DNA from: Bryum argenteum
Taxonomy: Eukaryota; Streptophyta; Bryopsida; Bryales; Bryaceae
Direction: 5' to 3'
NCBI GenBank assembly: GCA_037043015.1
Contig: CM073326.1
Span: 4,499,845-4,563,844, forward strand
Length of the DNA stretch: 64,000 nt
A model generated the notes under the pieces. That model made no database searches, was not told the origin of the DNA, and worked only from the letters and a program-made list of their open reading frames with translations. This document shows, in pieces, positions 53,390-64,000 of the stretch. Position 1 is the stretch's first letter, and the number at the start of each line of letters is the position of its first letter. Made by a program: the position numbers and the translations under genes.

Positions 53390-54620
53390 TTGAATTTTGG
53401 AAGAGAAAAAATGCAAGAAAGAACATAATAACACTAATAAGTCTCAATATTGGATATATACACACATTGAATCTTATTGACAAGTGAATAAAATTATTGG
53501 ATTTGCATTTGTCCTATTTCAACTTTTTGATACCTTTGAGTCACATAGAAAGTGACCTTTGAAAGGTTCAATTTTATTCTTGAAGGAGAAAGATAAGGTC
53601 GATTGTTGTCAATTAGCTTTCGGCTTCAACCTTTATTGATAACTACACATATTTCATGACCTTTAGTCAGCAGATCACCTCCAACTTTTACCTATTCAAC
53701 AAATAAGTAACTGATTGCAAATACACGTACCTTTAGTGCTTTAACCTTTTCAACAAAAAGAGTAAATTAATAGCATATATATGTACACCATCTGTGAAAA
53801 AAAAATCAAACTGTCACTGTCATTTGAGTTTGCATTTCTAACCTTCATCGTTAAATGAAAGGATACACCTTCAATATAAAAACATTCATCGATCGGTGAC
53901 ATGATTTATGTATTAGTAGGTTTTGTTGTTTTTACAAGAAATAAAGAATTCACAACTGAAGCAATGTATCGTGGCAATTTTTTATTATGCTAATTTTGTA
54001 ACAACTTATACTTAGCAAAATTATATGAAAAGAGGTTAATTGTTAATTTTATTATTTCACGAGTTATATAACTACAGGTTATATGTAGATCCAACATTCA
54101 ATGACCTAGCCCTCTACCCAAAGTGTAAGTCCCTTATAAGAGAGAGACACAAGTTTTTATATCATGTCCCTCAACTCAATGTATAAATTCACCACGAGGA
54201 GCTTATGGAATCTAAAATGGTTGTTTGGTATCTTAGGAAACTTAGATGAAGAATCAAATTTTAATATTTCGAGCTATACTTTGGTCTGGGAGCGCCACAC
54301 ATACAAGAATTACGTGGCAAATTTTGCAAAGCCACGTTTCAATTTTTGAAACATTTGAGCAAATTTTAGTTTGCTATTTAAGAAAAAAATAAATGAAGCT
54401 CTTTATCTTTATTTCTTTTCTATATTTTTATGCAATTATCCTAACCAAACTGCGAATCATATTTTCAAGTGACCGAAGTTATTTACTCTACCAATTTTAC
54501 AAGGACATGTTTTAAGATATTCAACTCCGAGTCTTGAGGTTTCTTGTCGTAATACAATTTATTCATTTATTCTCAAATCTAAAGGGTGATTTACATAGTG
54601 GTTTGGTTTAAGATCTTATA
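53390..54620 (+). repeat. Long dispersed repeat R, copy 1
   Basis: Shares an ordered series of segments with copies at about 57780-59455 and 60110-60702 plus 62337-62870, including cctttgagtcacatagaaag, gataaggtcgattgttgtc, cggcttcaacctttatt and ttagatgaagaatcaaattt. The 61-codon frame at 54164-54349 recurs at 62500-62685 with conserved WERHTYKN, but has no known domain and is frameshifted in copy 2. Nature unknown; no transposase or terminal repeats seen. Confidence 0.65.
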
Positions 54621-54879
54621 ATTGAAAGTACAAAAAAATAGAATAGAATTAAAGCATGCCTCAAATTCAACATTGTGGTTGAAAATTTCAAAGTTAACTT
54701 GACAACCTACTCACATATCAAACTTGAAACTCTTTTTGTTTTTTTTTCTTTGACCTCATTTTGATAAAAAGTAAAAGATTCTTTTCAACCTCCAACCTTT
54801 GAGAATTGAACTAAAATAAGAACTTTAACTGTTGAAGAAATTGAACAAACATTATAAAGTTTGAAGTTGTCGTATGTTG

Positions 54880-55590
54880 GTGGTGTATCATTAACTAGAA
54901 GTCATTTACAAACTAGAAGTCATATACTTTCAATTCAAATACTTTTCGTATTGGATATGTGATGGTGCTTCTACAATGGGAAGTGTGAACTAATGGATGA
55001 TTCTTGAGGAGCTATATCTCCTTCATCCACCATTGGTATTTTACTTTATTTTTGGGATGGATTCCAATTAGAGTGTAGTTTTAGTGATGAAAACCTTGAC
55101 ACAATAAAAAATATTGAAGGTAAGGCAAGAATTGGTGTGCAAGAGGTGTAATCTTGAACTACTTTTCTTTTGTAAAAGTTTTGGCAAACTGGTGGTTGCA
55201 AGGCTATTATTTGACTCAAGATTTTTTTAAATATTTTTAAATATTATTTATTTATTTATTTATTTATTTTTCTTGTACAAGGGTGTTGTTTAGATGAAGG
55301 TGAAGAAATTTGTCATCGATAAAATTTTCATTGCAATTGGTCCATTGGTAGCATTTCCACTTTAAAGTGAAAATGATGAAGTTTTGTATTGTGGTATAAG
55401 GATTACAATGTTAGGATCTCGCAATATACGAAGTTACATGACTCAAATTTTGGTCCAAATGACCTTCAATAAGTCTAACACAAGTTTCTACGATTAATAT
55501 CTGATTAACTTATCTTTGTTTTTACTTATACAAATTTTAAAGAAATTGGGTCTTTTTACTATAAATACCCCGAGCTTTTAATTGAATATC
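54880..55590 (+). mobile_element. MITE-A copy 5, truncated at the left
   Basis: Aligns by eye with the right two thirds of MITE-A copy 1 (tatctccttcatccaccatt, tcaaattttggtcc, aagtttctacg, tataaataccccgagctttt) and contains a (ATTT)n run at about 55245-55270. The left end is missing and the right end has lost its TTAA. Confidence 0.65.
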
Positions 55591-55714
55591 ATGAAAAAAA
55601 AACCTCGGCTTCAAGAATTGATGATGTAGTGATTTGTTGCCTTTTATTATTTTCATCTCTTTTGCAATTTCTATGTTACTTGCTATAAATTGGTTTTGAG
55701 TTTTTGAACTTTAA

Positions 55715-56038
55715 TCCTTAAACGTCCATGGGGTCTGAAACGGGCAACCCACAATTGCATCCCAGCATCTTCTGGACTTGGGCATCGTGAATAGTGCACT
55801 TTTTGAACTTGGGCATCATGAATGGACTAATCAATGATGAGCTTGCAACCTCCTACAAGCCTCCAACCTACCTACCACAATCCTTTCAAAGCACAAATCA
55901 CTGATACAAATTGTCATTCGAATTGTAAAATTTCACTTTTTGAATGCATCGTAAGAAGGTGACCAGTTTGACATCAAAATATAAGTGAAAAGTTGAGTAC
56001 GGTGAGAGCTATAGGAAAGATTTCATTGGAATCAAGCC
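55715..56038 (+). mobile_element. MITE-B copy 4, right end lost
   Basis: Starts tccttaaacgtcc after TTAA at 55711-55714 and follows MITE-B (cttgggcatcgtgaatagtg, atcaatgatgagcttgcaac, gacatcaaaatataagtg) until about 56038, where the terminal segment is replaced by unrelated sequence. Confidence 0.75.
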
Positions 56039-56347
56039 CCCTAAATCAAAACCTACAAACTAGAAGTCCAAATCTTAACCCAAAATCACATTTTCTTTTA
56101 CAATATCCACTCACCTAGATATGATGAGATACTAATCTTCATAAACCTTGAGATATCCTTGCAAGCTAAAATAATTTTTATTGTTGTTTTGGACAAGCCT
56201 AGATGAAGGAATTAAAATCAATATTTTTGCTTGAACTACATGGTGTTCTCTACACTACAATTTGTATCTTCAAAAGATTGTTGAGTCAAATTATAATTTT
56301 TGAGTTTTTTGTCACAACTTTTAGTTTTCAGTCCTTTGGCGCTTTAA

Positions 56348-56703
56348 CCCTTAAAGGTCCTTGCAAGTCCGAGGGGTTGTTTCCAAGAGAATATGCCTTG
56401 TAGCTCTCATAGTACTCAACTTTTCACTTATATTTTGATGTCAAACTGGTCACCTTCTTGTGATGCATTCACAAAGTGAAATTTTACAAATCAAAGCACA
56501 ATTTGTATGAGTGATATTGTCCTTTGAAAGGATTGTGATAGATAGGTTTGTACATAAACATGTAGAAGGTTGCAAGCTCATCATTGATTGGTTCATTCAT
56601 GATGCCCAAGTTTTAAAAGTGCACTATTCATGATGCCCAAGTCCAAAAGATGTTCTGATCCAATTTTGGGCTGCCCGTTTCAAACCCCAAGGACCTTTGA
56701 GGG
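56348..56703 (-). mobile_element. MITE-B copy 5, TTAA target
   Basis: 356 bp, ends cccttaaaggtcc and ggacctttgaggg, TTAA on both sides (56344-56347, 56704-56707); reverse orientation relative to copies 1, 2 and 4. Confidence 0.85.
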
Positions 56704-57184
56704 TTAAAATGCATTCTCTGTTTAGAAAGTTAGAGATTTTAATTTTAGAAACTTTTTTTGACTAACTCCTTACTCAAAATTCCAAGTGGCCAACAATTAA
56801 ACCTTACCAATTCCACAGGGGCAACCTTCAAAAAGTACTAGAATTAAGTATTTTCAAAGTTTCTTTGTACTACTACATTTTCTTTTTTTTGTTCAAAAAT
56901 TGAGATTTATGATAATTTTTTCCCCAAATTCACAAAATTTTAAAGTTACCTACTCACCATTCGCTTTTCACCCATAAACCACATATAATTATTTCATGCA
57001 TGTTTCCATGATTCTTTGTTTTTACACCTTCTAGAAATATTATGCATGAAGGTTCGAAAAGCGTTAAAGATCCATAAAAAATTGTAATAGCATTCTCAAT
57101 ATAGTTATCTATATGGAAAGAAATATGAGCAAGATGTTTGGGGTAACAATTTTCAAGTTTCGCTTTGCAATGCGAGAATAGAAA

Positions 57185-57192
<8 letters not shown>

Positions 57193-57237
<45 letters not shown>
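57193..57237. repeat. (TA)n microsatellite
   Basis: About 22 TA units after an A-run. The repetitive Ile-Tyr frames across it are not genes. Confidence 0.95.
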
Positions 57238-57240
<3 letters not shown>

Positions 57241-58208
57241 GAAAAAAAAGTTTAAAAAATCTAAAAAATCTTCCCACCAACTTTGCATGTTATGATCCTA
57301 CGAATGGGGCACATCCAATAGTTGAAATTTTCCATGATAGCACTTTCCTTGAAGATCCCATGGTTGAATTTGGAGAAAATAGTAAAACGTTTAACACATT
57401 TAAGCACGGTGCTAAAAATACAAAGTTTTAGTTTTGGAGCTCTTAATAACACGAAGATTTTTAAGTGTTAACCCCTAAAGATCCACGGCAACCAAATCAA
57501 CAATTTGCTATTTTGGGCAGCCTAATGAAGGAGTTAAAATTTATAATGTTCTCTCGCATTTGTACTAGGCGCTACCTATATTGCAAAGGTGTTCTGAAAT
57601 TTGCAAAACTAGATTCCACTTTTTGAACCTTCATCTATAAATTTTAGGTTTTAAGCCCAAAACAAGCAACTTAAATTAAGACTCTAATTTTATTTATTTT
57701 TCAAAGTTTGATCGGAACCAAATCACTACTCAAGTTTCAAAGTGACTCAAGTCAAAAAGTTTTATGACAAAGTTTACAAAGGCAACCTCCAACAACTGTA
57801 AAAACAATCTTCATAGGAAAAAGTAGAATAACACTAAAAACTATGAATAGTATGTATGTACACCAACAATCTTGCTGACAACGGAATAAAATAATTGCAT
57901 GTGCGGTTGGCCTATTTCAACTATTCGATACCTTTGAGTCACATAGAAAGTGACCTTTGAAAGGTTCATTTTTATTTTTGAGGTAGAAAGATAAGGTCGA
58001 TTTTTGAGGTACAAAGATAAGGTCGATTGTTGTCCGTTAGCTTTCGGCTTCAACCTTTACTCATAACTACACATATTTTATAACCTTTAGGCGACTGTTC
58101 ACCTCCAATTTTTACCACATTATTTAACAAATAAGTATTTAATTGCAAACACATGCACCTTTAGTGTTTTAACCTATTAAAAGAAAAAGTAAAGTAATAG
58201 CATATACC

Positions 58209-58460
58209 GTACAACCATAGCAGGTCTGGACATAAATAATTATATCTTTAAAAATCAGGTGTTTTTAGAAATTACAAGCCAAGAGGAACTAAAAGTTGAG
58301 AAATTATATTATTTCCAAAAACCACTTTATTGTGACGAAAGGGTATCCAAAATATGAGAAATTATATCCAAAACACAAAAGAATGAATTTAAAATAAAAA
58401 ACTATTTCTGGCGCACGAACCTTTTTTTTACAAAAAAAAAAAAAAAAAAAAAACTAAAAA
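58209..58460 (+). mobile_element. MITE-E copy 2, decayed
   Basis: Begins ccgtacaaccatagcagg after TA; inner part matches copy 1 (gaaattacaagccaagag, aactaaaagttgagaaatta). Right end not recognisable beyond an A-run at about 58432-58453. Confidence 0.65.
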
Positions 58461-58519
58461 TTCACATTTACAGCGATGTATTGTGACAATTTTGGATTTT
58501 GCTAAGTTTGTAACAACTA

Positions 58520-58867
58520 CGGTTGGACTACCTAAAAGCGCCAGGGAACCCAAAAGCGCGTTGTACCTCATTTGTAGATTGTGAAAATACAGATGTACCT
58601 CATTTGTAGATTGTGAAAATACAGATGTACCTCATTTGTAGATTGTAAAAATACAGATGTGCCTCATTTGTATATAACGCAATTGGGTCAAATCTTACGT
58701 AGCACTTTGGAATTTTGTATAAAATTCACAAATGTGAATTACATGTTGCAAATTTTTGCAATCCTCCTGAAAACCTATTTCGAATGTGGGCATAAATTTA
58801 TTTTGAATTTACTAGTGCTAAAATTAGGTCAGATCTCTTAAGTTGGTGCTTTTAGGACACTCAACCT
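58520..58867 (+). mobile_element. MITE-D copy 3, with internal 32-bp triplication
   Basis: 348 bp, same ends as copies 1 and 2, TA at 58518-58519 and 58868-58869. It is longer because a 32-bp unit (gtacctcatttgtagattgt..., ending atacagat) is repeated in tandem about three times between 58563 and 58660. Confidence 0.85.
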
Positions 58868-59458
58868 TAATAATTAGCAAAATAAAATGAAAAGAGGTTA
58901 CTCAAATATTTATTATCAATTTTATTATTTCACAAATTATATAACTTTAAGTTATATGTAGCTCCAACATTCAATGACCTCTACCCAAAGTGTAAATCCA
59001 TTATAAGAGAGTGACACAAAATTCATATCATGTACCTCAAATCAATTTATAAATTCACAATGAGGAGATTTTGGAATCCAAAATGGTTTTGTGGTATCTT
59101 GGGAAACTTAGATGAAGGGTCAAGTTTGAATATTTTGTCACTCTCATACGGGAGCGGCACACATACAAGAATTTTGTGGTAATTTTGCAAAGCCACATTC
59201 CAATTTTTGAACCATTTGAGCAATCTTAGTTTTCTATTAAAAGAAGAAAAAATTGAAGCTCTTTTAACTTTATTTCTTTTTTTGAATGTTTTATGCTATT
59301 ATCCCAACCAAGTTGCTAATCATATTTCCAAGTGACCGAAGGTGTTTACTCTACCAATTTTACAAGGACACATTTCAAGATTTACAAACCCAAGTTTTGA
59401 AGTTTCTTGTTGTAATACAATTTATTTATCTCTTTTTCAAATCTAAATGTTCATTTAA

Positions 59459-59718
59459 CCCCTAACTTTCTTTAAAACCCAAAACGAGTTTTGGAGGTTC
59501 CTGCAGGAGAAAAACTCAGCCAACTTTGATCATTGTAATCTCACAAATGAGGAAGAATGAACGGTTCGGATTTGGTATGTGAGAAGAATGTCAAGTAAAC
59601 TTTGGAATCTTACAGTTGAATCTTTTAAATAATGCTTAGATTGAGATTTGTTGAGCTTGATCTAGAGGAATGTCGAATTTTGTGACTTAGACCGTTTTGC
59701 AACAAGGAAATTTAGGGG
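59459..59718. mobile_element. MITE-C, TTAA target
   Basis: 260 bp with ends cccctaactttc and gaaatttagggg, flanked by TTAA at 59455-59458 and 59719-59722. Repeat copy R1 shows the uninterrupted site (atctaaagggtgatttacat then agtggtttgg, about 54580-54605), which supports clean insertion. Body unlike MITE-A or B; only the outermost bases are shared. Confidence 0.82.
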
Positions 59719-59722
59719 TTAA

Positions 59723-60702
59723 CATTGTGGTTTGGTATAAGGTCTTATAGTTGAAAGTACCAAAAAAGTGACCCAAGTCCAAAAGTTTACTAGTTTTACA
59801 AATGCAGCCTCCAACAACTTTAAAAACAATCTTCACAATTTTTTAGTGATTTTACAAAACAAAAAAATCTTTCAAAATTTGCCTAAAACTAAAAATTTGA
59901 AAATTTTCCTTTTGTTTTTTTTTATTCTTCCGCTCAAAATTCACAACTCTATAGAGACACCTAGTGACAGTCCAGTAGTTTCTAAAACCAAATATATCTA
60001 ACATGATGCATGTTTTTTGTGTGTTGTTGTTTTATGACCTTCTTTTAGAAGATAATTTGCATGAAGGTCAGACTTGTGAAATGAGTAGCCAAATTTTTGC
60101 ATGAGCGTACCCAACTTGATTACCTACACAAATTTAAATATGAAATACTGAATTTTGAAAGAAATAAAATCCAAGAAAAATAGAATAACACTAAAAACTC
60201 TGAATATTCTATATATGCATATTCAATCTTGCTGACAAGGGGATAAAATAATTGCATGTGCATTTGGCCTTTCAGTCAACTTTTTGATACCTTTGAGTCA
60301 CATAGAGAGTGACCTTTGAAAGGTTCAGTTTTATTTTTGAGGTAGAAAGATAAGGTCGATTGTTGTCAATTAGCTTACGGCTTCAACCTTTATTGATAAT
60401 TACACATATTTTATGAAGTTTAGTTGACAGGTCACCTCCAACTTTACCTATTCAACAAACTAGTAATTATTTGCAAATACATGTACCTTCAGTGCTTTAA
60501 CCTTTTCAACAAAAAAGTAATTTAATAGCATATATTTGTACACCTCATGAAAGGATACACCTTCATTATAAAAACATGCATCAATAGGTGACAACAATTA
60601 TGTATTAGTAGGTCTCGTTGTTTTTTAACAAAATATAAAAAATTCAAAACTAAAGCGTTGTATTGTGGCAATTTTGGATTTTGGTAATTTTGTAATAACT
60701 AA
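59723..60702 (+). repeat. End of repeat R copy 2 and start of copy 3
   Basis: 59723-60140 continues copy 2 (cattgtggtttggtataagg, cacaactctatagagacacc, gcatgaaggtca) and is similar to 62840-63060. From about 60150 copy 3 starts (aatagaataacactaaaaac, gataaggtcgattgttgtc) and runs into the Helitron at 60703. Confidence 0.6.
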
Positions 60703-60716
60703 TCTATATTACAATA

Positions 60717-60778
60717 CAGGAGGCTTTGTCTCACACGACGGTTCCGCGCTGGAATCCGTCGTGGAGACTTGCCTCCTG
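60717..60778. repeat. 62-nt near-perfect hairpin close to the Helitron 5' end
   Basis: caggaggc pairs with gcctcctg, gtctc with gagac, cacgacgg with ccgtcgtg and ttcc with ggaa around a gcgct loop. It is far more GC-rich than its surroundings and starts 14 bp inside the 5' terminus. Confidence 0.88.
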
Positions 60779-61320
60779 TATCCACACAACCAATATTGGA
60801 ATAGAAAGTAAAAAAACTAGAAGTAGATTGTAGCTAAATCTATGACTTAGAATTAAAGTAGGAACTGAAAGTAAAAAGAGTAGGAGTAGACTGTTGGTCT
60901 TTTGAGAAAGGAACTTCTCTCAAAGAGATAAGATTGTTTTAGACCTACGGTTAAAAGATAGGAAGATCTATGCGTTAGCTCTAAAATTGGAATATAAAAT
61001 AAAAAGACTAGAAGTAGTCTTTAGTTTTTTTAGGTATTTAGATAGTAAAAAGATATAAATGTGTTAGAAAGAAATAGGTAGCGGATGTCTTTTGAGAGGT
61101 TTGATAGTCTTATTTGCGAGGAGGTCAATAGTGGTACCACTAATTTAAAAAATTGGATGCTTCAAGTTTTAGATCCTTTTGATCCCAATTTTGACTCTTT
61201 AATGACAAAAATTTCATGGCTTGATGCCGAGTTGTGAATTAGTAATTGAACCTCGTAGGTTAGTACATGGGATAAACAAAGATCCGTTAGACGGATCTTT
61301 GTTGCATTTCCTCCCACTCG

Positions 61321-62052
61321 ATGCGCGAGGTTATTGATTTGAACGGTAATAGGGAGGTTGCTAGACGTAGCTACGGTGTGATTTTTAAGTGTCACATAAT
61401 AGGAGTCGATTTCATTCCAAGAGAAGAGGAGTACGCTTGTAAAGCCTTCATTAGTCTTGTTCATAGAAATAGTTTTCAATCAATGAACATAGAAGCCACA
61501 AGTTGTTCTTTGGTCCATCCTCTATTTATGAAATTATTTGCCATACATCCTTCTAAACCGCATGGATATATGCGATGGTGGAATGCTGGAACTTTGAGAA
61601 GTATGGTCTTGAAGCGCAATGGAAAATCACGTATGGAGCCAGGAGTGGATGCTGACAATGTGAAGTTGTTTCAACGACTACGAATCCGATTGTCTTGGCA
61701 CTTTTTATTTGGTATGCTATTTCTGTATAAAAATGGTAGCATACATTGTGATTTGTCTCCGACAACATCTTATTACAGAGAAGAAGATAATATGTACATA
61801 GGTGTTTGTGATTGGGGATTTGCATGTAAGATAGAGTTTCCTCTCGCTATCCAACTATGCATATCCATCACAAAAAGAATTGGAGGAGATAGAATAAGAC
61901 GGCCTTGGGTGGATCCATCTTTAATGAGTGTTTATGGATCAAAAGTAGCTAAATTTAGTTTAGCTAACGATGTGTATGTTACATCAAGGATAGCATCTTG
62001 GATTATAGGGCCTTTTGATGAAGACGGTGAGATTTCGTCCCATGATTTATAA
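61321..62052 (+). pseudogene. Divergent protein-kinase-like fragment inside the Helitron
   Basis: 243 codons from ATG 61321. Kinase-like landmarks appear in order: RRSYGVIFKCH (degenerate glycine loop), YACKAF (where the ATP-binding Lys is expected), LRIRLSWHFLFGMLFLYKNGSIHCDLSPTT (catalytic loop, HCD for HRD, with the loop Asn replaced by Thr) and IGVCDWGFAC (DWG for DFG). The C-lobe ends early (IIGPFDEDGEIS). The missing loop Asn and truncated ends argue against an active kinase. The segment CSLVHPLFMKL and RWWNAGTLRSM suggest it derives from a specific, unusual plant kinase-like family that I cannot name. Carried by the Helitron, so probably a captured gene copy. Confidence 0.6.
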
Positions 62053-62336
62053 GATATACACTCATGGCCTATGGTTGCTCAGTAGTGAACCTGCAAACGA
62101 ATGTTATAATACCCTTTTATAAAGAGTAAAGGGATTCCAACGGTCAATACCCATTTTGAGGAATGATCCAATAGAGACCATGTTTGAGACCATTGATGTA
62201 TATTTTATTAATCTAAATATATAAATTCGATATGTATTTTTTAATATTTTCTGTATAAACTTATTTGAAGTTTATGAATGTTTTATAGCTTTAGGCAATC
62301 CAAGTTGAACGTGCTCAACGGCACGGGTCCCACTAG

Positions 62337-62870
62337 TACTTAGCAAAATAAAATGCAAAGAGGTTTCTGAAATTTTTATTATTACTTTAATCATTTTACA
62401 AGTTATACAACTTTAATTTATATATACCTCCAACATTCAATGACCTCTACTCAAAGTATAAATCCATTTTAAGAGAGAGGGAGACACAAATTTTTTATCA
62501 TGTTCCTCAAATCAATGTATAAATTCACTAGGAGGAGATTTTGGAATCTAAAATTGTTGTTCGGTATCTTAGGAAACTTAGATGAAGGGTCAAATTTTAA
62601 TATTTTGAGCTATAATTTGGTATGGGAGCGGCACACATACAAGAATTTCATGGTAAGTTTTGCAAAGCCAAGTTACAATTTCTGAATCATGTGGGCAAAT
62701 CTTAGTTTTCTATGTAAAAGAGGAGAAAATTAAGCTCTTTGACTTTATTTCTTTTCTAAAAAACTATGCTATTATCCTAACCAAATTGCTAGTCTTTTTT
62801 TCTTTTCCTTTTTCTTTTTTTTTTTCTTTTTTTTTTTTCCTCTCAAAATTCACGACTGCATAGAGACACC
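62337..62870 (+). repeat. Repeat R copy 3, right part
   Basis: Continues copy 3 after the Helitron (tacttagcaaaataaaatg, gacctctactcaaagtataa, tagatgaagggtcaaatttt) and ends in a T/C-rich run at about 62795-62840. Confidence 0.65.
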
Positions 62871-64000
62871 TAGTAACCGTCCAATCGTTTCTAAAACGAG
62901 ATATATCTAATGTGATACATGTTTTTTGTATGTTGTTTTTTTATGACCTTCTTTTTAGATAATAATTTGCATGAAGGTCAACGTGAAATGAGTATCCAAA
63001 TGTTTGCATGAGTGTACCCAACTTGATTACCTACATGAAAATAAATATGGGAAAATGTTTGAAATAAAAATCTCAAGTCAAGTTTCCCTTTGCATCACGG
63101 AGACGATGTTTCGCAAACAATGCCCAAAAAACTTTCGCACTGACTTTCAATGTTATGATCTCACATATGGTGCAAATCTAACGGTTGATAATTTTCATGG
63201 TAGTACTGATAGTAGGTAGGTTTGGAAGTGCAAAAGTAGGAACTTTGACCATAGTAGAAAATTATAGTTTTTTGGTTACGAAAGTCCAAAAAACGATTAG
63301 ATTTTTATAGTAACATCATGCACCTCTTACTTACATTTGGAGCAAGAATTTTCATTCATTCACATCAAAATTGAGAAAAATAACTTTTAGATGAAAAATC
63401 CTTTATTTGCCCATACTCAATTGTCAACTTCCAATTCTTTTGCCGAAATAGCCTCCTTGGAAGGGACTCCTAAGCAGCAGTAAGAAAAAAAAAAAAAAAA
63501 GAGAAGGCGGTTAGAAAAGAGAAAGGTTGTGGCCCACGTGGCCCGGCCTTTACGAGGTGTCCCATGTCCATGATTCACCTAGGATGAAAAAGTGAAGACT
63601 CATACATTTATTCATACATTTATTTTTGAAAAGTTTTTAGATGTCAAGCAAAATATTGCTTTCTCACTTTCTCATGTGAGAATCTTGAGTTCTATTCTAA
63701 TTTTGATCATTACGAACTTTAGGAATTTGAATTTAGAACTAAATGCTCATGTACCCAAGTTTGCCCAAATAGCCTCGTCTAAAGTAGGGAGTGCTCTAAA
63801 ACGGAGGAGTACCAATAATGGAACTCTTGGTTTCTTCACACATGAGTGCCAAACATTATAGGGTGTCAAATTAGGGCACCACCTATGAGGTCCCCTTTTA
63901 AAAATTATAGCAAATTATAGAAGAATCCAAATATAATAGTTCCACTTGCTCTTTCCTTTTCACTTACTTTTCCCCATTGCACAAAAAAAAATCATATCAC
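62871..64000. other. Repeat-derived and intergenic sequence to the window end
   Basis: 62871-63240 resembles 59940-60140 and 57120-57350 in segments (gcatgaaggtca, ttgcatgagtgtacccaact, aatgttatgatctcac). Beyond 63240 nothing is recognised; an A-run lies at 63485-63500 and the ORF at 63592-63861 has no known motif. Confidence 0.45.

Larger units (their letters stand above)
57780..59455 (+). repeat. Long dispersed repeat R, copy 2
   Basis: Same segment order as copy 1, interrupted by MITE-E copy 2 (58209 on) and MITE-D copy 3 (58520-58867), and followed by MITE-C at 59459. Related partial sequence also lies at about 56750-57460. Confidence 0.65.
60703..62336 (+). mobile_element. Non-autonomous Helitron carrying a kinase-like fragment
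   Basis: Starts tctatattacaat after A and ends ctag before T, the A|T insertion rule and TC..CTRR ends of Helitrons. A short GC-rich hairpin (cgtgc tcaacg gcacg, 62310-62325) sits 11 bp before the 3' end as expected. The flanks join as ..gtaataactaa/tacttagcaaaataaa.., the same sequence found uninterrupted in repeat R copy 1 near 54000-54025, proving a precise insertion without duplication. No Rep/helicase gene is present, so it depended on an autonomous partner. Confidence 0.88.

Noticed and set aside
57165-57431. ORF with Ile-Tyr repeats
   Set aside because: Produced by the (TA)n microsatellite.
57472-57495. Possible TTAA MITE start (ttaacccctaaagatcc)
   Set aside because: No matching right end within a plausible distance.
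1-64000. tRNA, rRNA or snRNA genes
   Set aside because: No cloverleaf, rRNA-conserved or snRNA-like sequence was recognised by eye; a covariance-model scan would be decisive.

Overview
This window is nuclear DNA of a land plant. The clearest host gene is a five-exon GT47/exostosin gene of the IRX10 xylan-synthase type, with GT-AG introns. There is also a small plant gene with a 5'UTR intron, and truncated copies of two eukaryotic nuclear genes (CPSF73 and enhancer-of-polycomb). The sequence is AT-rich and most of it is transposable elements nested in one another. I cannot name the species. The mixture seen (a 2A-bearing LINE, TTAA-flanked MITEs, a Tc1-type DD34E relic) would be unusual in a flowering plant and suggests a non-flowering lineage, but that is inference.

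Layout. 0-3.2 kb: decayed CACTA-like tnp2 transposase relic followed by a CPSF73 exon-like fragment. 5.66-32.67 kb: one non-LTR retrotransposon (LINE) on the minus strand, bounded by an 11-bp target duplication. It is about 12.8 kb without later insertions and carries ORF1 (RRM plus coiled coil) and ORF2 (hydrophobic leader, Pro/Tyr/Thr-rich region, 2A motif, APE endonuclease, reverse transcriptase, RNase H, C-terminal domain). Three later insertions split ORF2: a 972-bp TTAA MITE, a ~1.4-kb solo-LTR-like element with 5-bp TSD, and an 11.8-kb TIR transposon (GTAT TSD) with two large divergent genes. 33.07-34.69 kb: a dead Tc1-type (DD34E) transposon. 36.8-46 kb: MITEs, a 103-bp 5'-truncated LINE tail, an enhancer-of-polycomb fragment and the small gene. 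46.6-49.24 kb: the IRX10-like gene. 50-64 kb: diverged long repeats carrying further MITEs and a 1.6-kb Helitron that has picked up a kinase-like fragment.

The strongest leads are (1) the canonical 2A ribosome-skipping motif inside ORF2 of the LINE; (2) the 11.8-kb transposon, which pairs a DUF7869-like protein with a protein resembling a DNA methyltransferase whose catalytic motifs are missing; (3) the TTAA/CCCYTAAACG MITE families, two of whose insertions can be checked against disrupted or empty sites within this window. Element boundaries were read by eye from TIRs, TSDs and restored reading frames; no database or alignment was available.
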